DNA from: Posidonia oceanica
Lineage: Eukaryota; Streptophyta; Magnoliopsida; Alismatales; Posidoniaceae
Assembly (NCBI GenBank): GCA_037176725.1
Contig: JAZBRS010000020.1
Coordinates: forward strand, 101,698,501-101,762,500
Length of the DNA: 64,000 nucleotides
Reading direction: 5' to 3'
Shown piece by piece: positions 22,806-32,715 of the stretch. The first letter of the stretch is position 1. Every line of letters begins with the position of its first letter. The position numbers and the translations under genes were made by a program. The notes under the pieces were generated by a model, which saw only the letters and a program-made list of their open reading frames with translations, searched no databases and had not been told where the DNA came from.

Positions 22806-22989
22806 AGAAAGACCAACTATCTCGAGCGCATGGGGGTGCCTAACACCTTCCCCATGTGTAACTGGAGTCCTTGCCCAATCTCTGGCCCACAATGACCTTG
22901 TGTCATATCCTTTACATTTTTATTTAATTTGCATGTTTTTCGATTTTTTTCATCTTTCCGGTTTTCAAAATAGACTAGGTGGCGACTCC
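22806..22989 (+). other. Conserved U5 module of B 5' LTR
   Basis: Hairpin CATGGGGGTG-CCTAA-CACCTTCCCCATG around 22830-22855, then GTAACTGGAGTCCTTGCCC, a GGCCCACAATGACC word, and TGGCGACTCC at 22980-22989. The outer arms differ from family A but stay complementary. Confidence 0.8.
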
Positions 22990-23093
22990 AATGTTTTGTT
23001 TTCTTTCCTTCAGCTTTTGCCTGTTTTCTTTCATCTTTTTGCCGTGACCTGCCATTTGGCAATCGAGCCGTTCAGCCACATGATTACAGGAAC

Positions 23094-23111
23094 TGGCGAC
23101 TCTGTTTGGGG
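23094..23111 (+). other. Primer-binding site of B
   Basis: TGGCGACTCTGTTTGGGG begins 5 nt after the 5' LTR end. Tat/Ogre elements are usually reported to use a tRNA-Arg primer and this word is of that type; I could not compare it with tRNA sequences. Confidence 0.7.
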
Positions 23112-23989
23112 TAACTAGACTCCGGCTTTCGTTTCTCACTTTTCTGCTTAGTGGCTTTCTTCTATTTGCATGGTTGCTTGCATGTGTTTGCCTTACATGC
23201 TTGTCCTATTATCCATGCTTTGATATCTTGCTTTGTGCCGTGCTTGTATGCCTATTTTACACATATGCTATGCCACCACATGCACATGCCATGCTATACA
23301 TGCTTTTGATGTGTTGAATGTTTTTCTTTTCACAAATAATGTCACAACAATAGCACATGCCATGCACATGCTTTTTTACATGATGTTTGATGTTTACATG
23401 CCATATTTGGGTGTTTTCTTCCCCTTTTTGCAAATTAATCTTAGGGACAATTAGAGACATGATTGCTTCCCTTATGGTTTAAGAAAATGAAATGGTAAAT
23501 AAGAATGTACCCTAGGCATAACTAGAGCCATACATTCACATTTATGCCCTTTGGCTTAATAAAATGCAAGTAAAATACCTTAAAGCATTCTTGCATGATT
23601 ATGCATTTTAGAAAGCATGTATTCTCTTCTATAAGTCCACCCATAGTCTGCGAAGGGCAGTTCTAGTCTCTTGTTCCATGGCTTTGGCGTGGGGCGAGTT
23701 GGTCAAGGCTCCTAACACACCATCCGTTCACTACCTGAGCTTTGGACAGGATTTAGAACGGGAACCTACTTTCTACCTTGAGTCTAAACCCATACCCATG
23801 AGCGAGTCCAAGTAGGCAGCCTACTCAGGACATGCATGGTGAGAGCACGTACTAGGACATTCATCTGCATGTATGCCATTCATGCCACTGTAACAACCTA
23901 CTTTGCGTCCATGATCTAACAACTTTGTTGTTTTTGCTGGTACAGGCAAGTGCAGATTTTTTAGCTAGGAGCTCGAGCGTCCCTCCTTC
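23112..23989 (+). other. Untranslated leader of B
   Basis: About 0.9 kb without a credible gene, homologous to 55896-56792 (reverse strand) in C. It contains repeated ATGCCATGC / CACATGCC words. Confidence 0.6.
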
Positions 23990-26530
23990 TTGTCTTTGTG
24001 CTATCTATCGCCTCTGACAGTAGCTCGTCTTAGGTCTTGTCCTTCTGCTCTCAGCCGCAGTCCATTTCGCACCCACTCGTGGTCTGCTATGGCCCAGCAA
24101 ACCAGTGAGCCTTTTTCCTCTTCAGCATCAGAGGACATCCCGCTTTCGGTCGCTCCTTCCCTCACTTTGACTTCGGCTGTCTCTACGCCCCCTTTGGGGT
24201 AGGAGACTTCCCAGCCCCTTTATCTGGAACAAGGGCAGACCCAAGTCGGTCTGGAGCTTGTCACCGAGTCAACCGTGGTGACCGCCACTCAAGCTCCAGG
24301 GGCGTCACCCTTTGTTCCTTTCCAAGCCCTTCCCATCTTGGGAACCCAGTCGTCTGTGGCTATCTCTGCTGTAGGATCTCATCCTTTTGGCTCTTTTGCA
24401 TTCGTGCCTCCTTCAGCGACCATTCCTTTGCATCCCGGCCATTCGGTCGATGAGTCCCCTGCCTCGCAAGCACAGTATCTGATGGCTTTGGCCTAGAGGT
24501 TGCGGGACATGGCTTTTGTACTCGATCCGACCCTTGAGGTTCCGATGCAGCCTACTATAACTCTGCAGGCTCACCACACTACACTTTTGCCCTCACCATC
24601 GTCCCAGCTTTTTGCAGCTTTGACGATTCAGGCGCCCTATTTGCCTCCTGCATTTGCACAGCACTATGCACTGCATGCAACTCCATCACCTGGTGGCCAG
24701 TCCCTGGGATTGGCAGGAGCGCAGCGTTCCCTGAGTCCGTTGCAACAGCTGCTGCTCCCACGCATTGCACCTTTCACAACACAGCATCTAGCCTATCCTT
24801 CCACCATGCATCAGATTTAGATCCCAGCATGCATGCCACAACACTTCTCACCCTTGCACGGGTATGCTGGCCCTCACATCGCGACACCAGGTGGCATGAT
24901 GGTGGATCCGGAGGAGCGCACTCGCGCTACCCATACAGCATACACTGTCCATGCCTCAGCTGCACAAACATCATCAGTAGCAACTTCAGACGCCCTCCTT
25001 GCTAGGATAGGCAATCTAGAAAGAGCACTTCATCAAGTGCAAGGCACGGACTGCCAGTCCTACCTTTCCGGGACCTCTACTACTTCCCAAAGGCCGCACT
25101 CCCTTCGAACTTTTGTATCGCGAAATTTGAAAAGTACAACGGTAGAGCCTGCCCCATCTCGCATCTTAGGATGTACTGCAGAGACCTTGCTCAGCTTCAG
25201 ACTGATGATAGGCTCCTGATCTGCCTATTCCAGAAGAGTCTAATCGGCCCTGCGCTTAAGTGGATCACTTCCCTCGACATGGCCTCCGTCAAGACTTGGA
25301 ACCACCTCTGTCAGGCATTCATCGAGCAGTATTCCTTCAATCTTGACTTGATCCCAAAGCATGAGGATCTCATCACCATCCAGTAGAGCCCCACAAGCCA
25401 TTCGGGGAGTATGTCAGTCGTTGGCGTTCTCTAGCCGCCAAGGTCAGAGATAGACCCTCCGACGAGGAGTCTATCACAATGATGATCAAAGGGGTGCAGC
25501 CAGCGACTGGGGCTTTGCTTTGCATTCAACCAATCACCAGTTTTGCATTGCTGATTAGAGCTGGCACCCTCGTGGAAAGCTCACTGCGAAGTGGGAATTT
25601 CCACGTGCATTTTGCATTAGCAAGGCAGGCCAACACTTCGAGCAGCAACAATCGCCGCGGCAACAACAACGACTCCGCCATCAGCTACTCTGAGCAGCAC
25701 GCCGTCGCCTACGTCGACTCTCCCGTAGAACCCGTTAATGTAGCGAGTCAGCCAAACTCTACTCCGCTAGATTATGCACCTAGCTCTGCAACCACTGCAC
25801 ACACTACCACCGTCGAGCTAGTGCATCACGTCGCACCAGCTCGGCAAGGACCGCAACCAGGGCAAAGATGACCTCGTCGTGCCAAATGTGATTACACTCC
25901 TCTGGCCGAGCCACTGAGTGTCATCTTTTCCCAGGTTGAGTCACTCCTGAGGCTCCCAACTGTTCGTCCGTCGCCGAACCCACCTCCACAATGGCATGAC
26001 ACGAATTAGTATTGCAGTTTCCACCGAGCCACGGGGCACTCGACGGATAACTGCATCACGTTGCGGGACGCCGTTCAAGGCCTGATTGACCGAAAGGTCA
26101 TCAGCATTGTCGTGTAGGAGGCAGCACCTACACGGACACCTGCACATGCACATGCACATGCACATGCATTCACACTGGCACACCCTAGCATAGTTGGCCC
26201 TTCCTCGCCTAAGCCTGCAAGCTCTGAAGATGTCGGAACCTTGGGGGTCTTCACCCTCATTCCTGTCCTTTCTAAGTCTAGCTCCGCCCCAGTGGATCCT
26301 TCTGATCCCATTGGCGCAATCTCCTCACCTTTCCCTTCTTGGCTTGCCTGGAGGACGCTCGAGGATGCAACAGCAACATCACTAGTAGACTCGGACGCGA
26401 CACCGTCCAACCCTACGTCTCCGACATCGCCAATAGCCCTAGTGCTCCCAGCACTGTCGTCAGTAGACCCGCCGGCAGCTTCTGTAGCACCAGCAGGCTC
26501 TGGAGAAGACCTAGCATCTCCATCTTGAGG
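23990..26530 (+). pseudogene. Broken gag of element B (Ty3/gypsy, Tat/Ogre type)
   Basis: Gag makes the virus-like particle and binds element RNA. Here it survives as consecutive frame pieces: a Ser/Pro/Gln-rich N-terminal part (about 23990-25020), the core gag homology at about 25090-25390 (words MYCRDLAQLQ, GPALKW, FIEQYSFNLDLIP), and a C-terminal CX2HX4HX4C knuckle at 26013-26054 (CSFHRATGHSTDNC) followed by a Pro/Thr-rich tail. The reading frame is closed by TAG at 24494-24496 and 25384-25386, both also present in C, plus private stops (for example TAG after PPLG near 24200) and at least one frameshift just after 25386. No protease or RT follows. The start is uncertain because the N-terminus is low complexity. 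Confidence 0.85.
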
Positions 26531-28340
26531 TTGCTGACAAGTAAGTCCCTCTTACCTCCCTTTGTTTTTCTTGCATCGTCATTTGTTTTTTCAAAATTTT
26601 TCGTTTGTCTTTGCATTTTCTCGCCTTATTGAAAAACCATAAAAAAATATAAAAACATGAAAATACCAAAAACATGTTCTTTCATTTCTTGCATTTCCCG
26701 CATCCTAGAAAATACCCAAAAACATATAAAAAAACAAAAAAAATACAAAACAACAAAAACATGTTTTCCCCTTTCCTATGGTTTTCAATTTTACGTCTTT
26801 TTTCCTAAAGAAAGTAAAAACCCATAAAAATTACAAAACCAACAAAAACCCCAAAAATATGCTTGTTCCCTTCCTAAAAAAATATAAAAACCCATAAAAT
26901 TTTGTATAATCCAAAAATTGGCTTTGGATAAACAAGCAGCCACGCTGAGAGGATGTCATGCATCAACCTTCTCGGGTAGTACCCACCCGAGCAGTGCCAT
27001 TTCATTGCATGTGGCCACAAAGTGAGACCTAGAGCAGAATAGAGAATCTCGTTGAGCATGAAACTCCAAAAGTGAGATCAATCCCATCCTATGAGTCCGC
27101 CAGACATGAAGAGGACCATGGCAGAGCAGAGCAGAGCATAGCTAGAGGTTGTCTGTACATACAGTAGAGGCTGAGGGTGTATGTCAACCAGTCGAACTCT
27201 TAACTCTTCATCAGGACTGCTATCCCAAGAGGGCGAAGAAAATGCTTATCTAAAAGAATTGAGTGCATGTGAGCTAAAAAAATGATGACAAGATATGCAT
27301 ACGAGGCATAAAAGAAAAATGAAGATAGTAGTTGAAGAAAGAAGGCGCCCATGAGAGGCGTGTCTTGGACGAGCATTGAAGCCGCCTCAACCTCCAACTG
27401 CAGCACAACATTGCCAACTACACGAGAAGCACCATTAGGAGGGCCTGACCCCACCCTCCGAGCGTAGCAGCATGCTCAAATCCCTCGTGCAAGCAACAAC
27501 TCTACCTCCCTGGCAGGTCAGATGCAAATCCAGTCACTCATGAGGGGAAAAGAAATATCATTCCGAGAGCATCAAAAGAGGTAGTCGGTCCTTGAGGAGT
27601 TAAGATAGAGGCTGTAAGGCTACATCCAACGTTTCTGCTACCAACATGTAGCCAAAGGCTATACTCTGCAAAGCTGAGGCCTCATCCCGAACCAAAAGTG
27701 AGTGTGAGAGCCATCAACCACAACATTGGCATGGCACTGCTCGAGGATCAGTGAGTCTCCTGAATCAAGACGTGTAGAAGCATCCTCTCGCCAAACAGCT
27801 TCTTTGAATCCAAAGCCAACAAAAACATAATAATTGCAATAATATTCTATCTTCCCCTTCTCCCTGTTTTCGAAAATCGAAGTCAAGGACGAGCATTTTT
27901 TCAAACCTAGCATCATCTTTTTTTACAAAACCCTCGCTCAGAGGCTCCGAGCTTTTCAAGTTTTGGCCGCCCACTGCGTTGGGTGGTTTGTGATGACCGG
28001 CATGTTCAATGTTTGCCACTTCGTGGCGCTACATTGCATGCCCGTTCTGAGACCATTGCACCCCTACACGGTGGGACCTCACATTTCTCCTGCATTACTC
28101 GCTTTTCTAGCATTCCTCGCATGTCCCTGCTTTCCTTGCATTTCCCTACACTCATCGCATTTTCCTTACATACCCATCCTGCATCGGGCTGGTACCCCTA
28201 ACAACTCGGTTGGCAAGCATGTCAGTCTTGTCTCCATTCTCTGCATTTCGATGCCAAAGACGCTTCGGTTGTTCCCTGGTATCTTCCTCCTGATACCAAG
28301 GGCATTTGTTTTGCTGCCTGTGGTATCACATTCCCATTTG
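26531..28340 (+). other. Non-coding 3' internal part of B
   Basis: 26630-26930 is A-rich with recurring CCCATAAAA / AAAAACATG words. No pol motif is seen in any frame. The short minus-strand frames are not similar to anything I recognise. Confidence 0.6.
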
Positions 28341-28342
28341 CA

Positions 28343-28815
28343 TCTGGGCCGACACCCTTAACTATCATGGGAGTGTCCACGGACCTCTACCACACCTTTG
28401 GGTGTGGTATTCCCATTGCACTTTGCGTCTATGGTTACAAGTCACCCGACTTGTCATCACCCCTCTTGACCGATAGACTTGCTGGCCTGTCATCGCCCTC
28501 AATACCAGGGGCATGTTTGATGCCCTTTGGTATCATCTCATCCTCCACCAGGCTGACACCCCTAACTGTCACGGGACGGTCTACAGACCTTTGTCGCACC
28601 TTTGGGTTCGATATTCCAGTCATCGGGCTGATAATCCCCCAACTATCTGGTGATGAGTCCGTTAACTCCTCCAGGGCTGATACCCCTAACTATCCGACGA
28701 TGAGTCCGTTAACTCCTCATCGGGATGATAGCCCTAACTCTCCGGTGATGAGTCCATTAACTCCTCGGGCTGATAACCTCAACTATCTAGTGATAGGTTC
28801 GTCAACTTATCACAC
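28343..28815 (+). repeat. Tandem repeats around GGCTGATACCCCTAACTATC in B
   Basis: Two longer, diverged units (from about 28343 and 28545) carry GACACCCCTAACTGTC and CACACCTTTGGGT. They are followed by about four short units of 42-48 bp (28626-28812) with GGTGATGAGTCCGTTAACTC and GGCTGATACCCCTAACT. C has the same array with about eleven short units. Confidence 0.85.
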
Positions 28816-28974
28816 CCCCATCATCACGTAGCGTAATGTTGCATTAGTGCATAGCATTTGTTGCATGTCTCTGCATCTCATTGCATGCCATCACGTACCT
28901 TGCATGTGTCCTCAGTAGGCTCAACAACTAGCATCGCATTTTAGCATCACCCGGGCATTGCGCGCTTAGAATTC

Positions 28975-29385
28975 GAACCCCTGGTTCGCATATTGCTCAA
29001 GGTGGCGTCCTCAGCACCCGCAACACTCTCTGCAATTTGCCTGCTCAGTGTGACACCCGCGGTAGTGCATGGCCAGGATCGCTTTCTCGGCATTGTGTGC
29101 CCAGCATCACATTTATACTGGATAGTACTGCATTGCATTGCATTACATTGCATAACACCGCACCCTTATTGCGCTGTCATACTCCGTGCAGTCATCACTA
29201 CCTCTCGCATTTTCACATCACCTGGCATAGCGTACCTAGAAATCGAACCCCTTGGTTCCGTGTATTGCTCAAGGTGGCATCCTCAGCAATGCAACACTCT
29301 TTGCAGTTTGCCTGTTCAGCATGATGCCTGTGGTAATGTACGGCCAGAATTGCTTTCTCGGCATTATGTGCCCAGCATCGCATGC
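28975..29385 (+). repeat. Two copies of a ~265-bp direct repeat in B
   Basis: Units start with CGAACCCC-TGGTTC at about 28975 and 29240. They share CTCAAGGTGGC, TTGCCTG-TCAG and GCTTTCTCGGCATT-TGTGCCCAGCATC. C has three copies on its own strand. Confidence 0.85.
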
Positions 29386-29415
29386 ACCACCCCAGCATGA
29401 CATCCATAGCATCTT

Positions 29416-29564
29416 GATCGCTTGTGAGCTACATGGCTCAGCGATTCCTTTTCTTGATCACCTGTGAGTTACATGGCTCAGTGATCCTTTCCTTGATCGC
29501 CTTTTGAGCTACATGGCTCAGGGATCCTTGTCTTCGTTGCTTAGAGCTACAGAGCTCAGCAACC
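29416..29564 (+). other. Four tandem hairpins with covarying stems in B
   Basis: Units repeat every 39-40 bp. Outer stems: ATCGC/GCGAT (29417-29421 / 29441-29445), ATCAC/GTGAT (29457-29461 / 29481-29485), ATCGC/GGGAT with one mismatch (29496-29500 / 29521-29525) and GTTGC/GCAAC (29536-29540 / 29559-29563). Inner stems GAGC-TACATG-GCTC lie inside the first and third; GAGT/GCTC in the second pairs with a G-U wobble, and the fourth has GAGCT-ACAG-AGCTC. The stems change on both sides together. They lie about 300 bp before the polypurine tract. Confidence 0.8.
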
Positions 29565-29820
29565 AATAGCATCACATCATCATCGACATCACACACGCCT
29601 GCGTTCCCCCAGCGGAGTTCAGCGCAATAAGCATTAGCGTAAGCATCACACCAGCATGCCATCAACATTGCATGATTTGCATTAGCATTGCATCCTAGTG
29701 TTCACATCTGCATTTGCATTGAGGCAACGAGTCATTACTTTCGGTGCATCTGTCGGATAAGTGACTTACGCCAATAGCGACACTGCTTTCCCACCGACTT
29801 CAGTTGGGTGTCTTGTCAAC

Positions 29821-29868
29821 CCTGAGCAGTAGTCATGGTTCCCATGACCTCGCTCAGGGAGGGGCATC
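29821..29868 (+). other. Polypurine tract of B with overlapping hairpin
   Basis: AGGGAGGGGCATC (29856-29868) abuts the 3' LTR and fits the primer of plus-strand DNA synthesis. Just upstream, CCTGAGC (29821-29827) pairs with GCTCAGG (29852-29858), enclosing the perfect hairpin GTCATGG-TTC-CCATGAC (29832-29848). C has the same tract and outer stem. Confidence 0.8.
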
Positions 29869-32572
29869 TATAGACATCTCAATTTTGTAGTCCTTCGTTG
29901 GCGGTTTTCTCCCAAGGATGTGCTCGGTCATGGCGGCCCACCTATTCACCAAACCCAAGCCTAAGTCCCCATTAATCCCAAACCAAGCCTAAATCCAAGC
30001 CTTGTCCAAATCCAAGCCCAAGCCAAACCAGAAAAAGCCCAAAACACCCAAAATCCACTCTGGGCCGTTGGACGCTGAAGTCAATAGCGTCTTACGTAAG
30101 ATACTGGAAATGACAGCATCTTACATAGCCAGTTTGATAACAGCGTTGGACGCTATATCAAGCTGCATCTTTTGTAAGACACAGTTCAGCATAGCATCCT
30201 ATGTACCAGGACAGACAGAGTTTGGATTCGAGCCTCCCATTGGTCCAAGAGTGCAAAGACCATCTTGCTCCTTATCCAGAACTCAATCCCGACCTTGTCC
30301 TACGTCCCTTTGTTTCAACTTCACACGTTACACCCCATGCAACCCATAAAAACATTTTTTCTTATCCTTCATGAGAGGTCGGCAACACATCTCTGTCTCT
30401 TGGCTTCCTGAGTTGAACTAGCCCAAGTCCACCCGAATACACACACCTCCAACCAACCCAGAGCGACCCCAGACCTTCCCAAAGCCTTGCCGAACCTCTC
30501 CAGCCACCACAGTCGCCGTCTGAGCCACTGCAATTGTCAAGAGAGCCGTCGGCGTCGAGAAAGCAACACCAAACATCACCACAGGTAAGTGTGCTTCTCC
30601 CTGTAGCTTAGAATCTTAAGCCCCATGTTGTGAATGCCTGTTACAATGCCTGTTATCTAAGTTTGCTTCAATTTTATCTCTTTGTTGGCCATTTTTCTCT
30701 TCTCCAGTGATGGGTTCACAAGCCATGTGAGGCCGTCGGCCACTGAGCATGGCTGGGAACCCAATCACCCCATTGTTTGCATCCTAAGATACTTCATGAC
30801 CTTTCCTAGCCTACACCATGAGTCAAGGCCGTGCACCATGGGCTCCCCATCCGTTCAACGGCCAGAGAACCCATCGGATTTCGGCAAAGGACAAGTGGAG
30901 GTGGGTCGAATGATTCTGATGCCCATTTTTTATGAAAATTGCATGGTTATGTTCGTGGATGAATGTTCTTGCTTAAGGGATGGTTTTTGTTTCGATTCAA
31001 ATTGATTTGAGTGGATATTCGATCAAGAGTCTCTGTCGGTGTGTAAGAAGCTGAATCTGGTGCGTCTTACATAAGACGCATGATTCTATAGCGTCTTACA
31101 CACTTGTCAAGTTTTCTGCATATTTTCTCTCACAGAAATATTATTGAATGTTCTCTAATGTTGATTCACGATGCATACAGTGATTTTAATCTTATTCCCA
31201 TCATGTTGGTTTAATAAAATGTTTGGTAAAGAAGCATGCTTGTTTTCTGGGGATTTAATCTGAAAATTGGTTTTTTGGTGTAAGAAGCTGAATCTGGTGC
31301 GTCTTACATAACATGCATGATTCTACAGCGTCTTACACTTCTGCCCAGTTTTCCCCTATTTTTCTCATCAAAAGGAATTTTATTGATTCTCTGGGATCTG
31401 ACATATGTTGCAATGCAGATGTTTTAATCTTACTCATGTCATGTTTTGGTTTTATATTGATTTCCATGGGATTTATTTACTTTATTCAAAAATCTGCTTT
31501 TTTGGTGTAAGACGTAGGATCTTGTGCGTCTTATGTATCTGGTGCGTCTTACACCCCATACAGTCATTTTCTACGATTGACTTTCAAAATCATTTTATAT
31601 CATTTGCAAATTGATTCCAGAATGCCTACCATGTTTAAAAAACCCATTTCAATGATATCTTGGCTCCCATGACCAATGAACTTTATTGATTTCCTGTTTA
31701 TCTAGCCATTCAGTGAGGTCTTTCCCGCTTTTCTGTGTTAGACGCATGGATTGTAGCATCTTACATAAGACGCTGAGGATTCTAGCGTCTAACACCTCTT
31801 ATACACTGAACTCTGATTTGGGGTTTTCCAATCTTGATTCTGATCATGTTTACTTCTGTTTTGGCTATTCAGCCTGTTTTACACATCTACAGTAGTTACA
31901 TGGCTTAGAATATCATTTCTAGCACGTTTTCAAAAGCATACAGTATTTTGTTTTCAATACATGATTTGATTCTCCTTTGCATGCCGCATCCTTGCATCGC
32001 ATGGTTTTATCCGACGTTTTGTTTCTCGCCTGCACTGCATTAGGGCAATGATGCATACCGCCTGCGGTTCTTGTGGATTGAGGTTCCTCTTTCCAAGATG
32101 CGGTCAGCACCACTGAGCACATAGGGTGCATGTTTTGTTTTTCATTATACATCATGGCATTAAGCATACATTGTTAGCATGTTCTCAAAGGCATTTAGCA
32201 TGTTTTGCATGGCATGGCATTATCGCCCCTGGGTGTACAGTAAATGGCATTAACGTGCCTACATTAGCCACAAATGAGCGGAATAGCCCAGAAAGACCGA
32301 CTCTCTCGGGCGCATGGGGATACCTAACACCTTCCCCATGTGTAACAGGAGTCCTTGCCCAATCTCTGGCCCGCAATGACCTTGTGTCATATCCTTTACA
32401 TTTTTATTTAATTTGCATGTTTTCCGATTTTCTTCGTCTTTCCGAGTTTTAAAATAGACTAGGTGGTGACTCCAATGTTTTGTTTTCTTTCCTTCAGCTT
32501 TTGCCTATTTTCTTACATATTTTTGTCGTGACCCGCCATTCGGCAATCGAGCCGTTCGGCCACATGGTTACA
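29869..32572 (+). repeat. B 3' LTR
   Basis: 2704 bp, complete, uninterrupted copy of the split 5' LTR. Its first bases are TATAGACATC (TG changed to TA). The empty site for A3 is near 30716. The U5 module lies at 32290-32473, where the hairpin loop reads GGGGATACC, so that copy's inner stem is weakened. Confidence 0.93.
30073..31796 (+). repeat. Palindromic cassettes in B 3' LTR
   Basis: Head copies at 30073-30203, then 31039-31102 (centre GCGTCTTACATAAGACGC, 31062-31079), 31277-31338, 31504-31555 and 31735-31796. Positions match the 5' LTR set. Confidence 0.87.
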
Positions 32573-32715
32573 AAAGGAAAGAATACACCACGTAACATGA
32601 GGATGCCGTTGGAGGACATCTAGGCATTGATTCAGTGAAACTGAGGTCTCACACCAGTACCACATCCGTATCTCCCCAAAGGCACGTTGTCAGCCAGCAT
32701 TGCGAATAGAAAAGT
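32573..32715. other. Unassigned sequence between B and E2
   Basis: Short remnant without recognised features. It is the right-hand continuation of 13527-14614 once B is removed. Confidence 0.5.

Larger units (their letters stand above)
21238..23088 (+). repeat. B 5' LTR, second part
   Basis: Matches about 30719-32572 of the 3' LTR closely, with only scattered substitutions over long stretches. It ends CACATGATTACA at 23088, directly before the spacer and primer-binding site. Short open frames that look conserved between the two LTRs are simply LTR identity. Confidence 0.93.
14615..32572 (+). mobile_element. Element B: gag-only Tat/Ogre-like LTR retrotransposon
   Basis: LTRs begin TGTAGACATC (14615) and TATAGACATC (29869) and end CACATGATTACA (23088) and CACATGGTTACA (32572). 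Flanks AAACG (14610-14614) and AAAGG (32573-32577) fit a TSD with one change. The 5' LTR is split by solo LTR A3. Between the LTRs (23089-29868, 6.8 kb) lie a primer-binding site, a leader, a broken gag, a long non-coding part rich in tandem repeats and hairpins, and a polypurine tract. I see no protease, RT, RNase H or integrase motif, so it is non-autonomous. The gag motifs and LTR ends point to the Ty3/gypsy Tat/Ogre group. Element C is its close relative. Confidence 0.92.

Noticed and set aside
26130..26168. CACATG hexamer run in B as a functional site
   Set aside because: Short simple repeat in the Pro/Thr-coding tail of gag; C has only a diverged TG-rich equivalent.
28646..28812. TGATGAGTCCGT words that resemble the hammerhead ribozyme core
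   Set aside because: The required downstream GAAAC and a closing stem are missing in every unit; the match is to one half of the core only.
31313..31510. 65-codon frame conserved with 21829-22026
   Set aside because: The two stretches are the paired LTRs of B; identity reflects common origin at insertion, not protein conservation.
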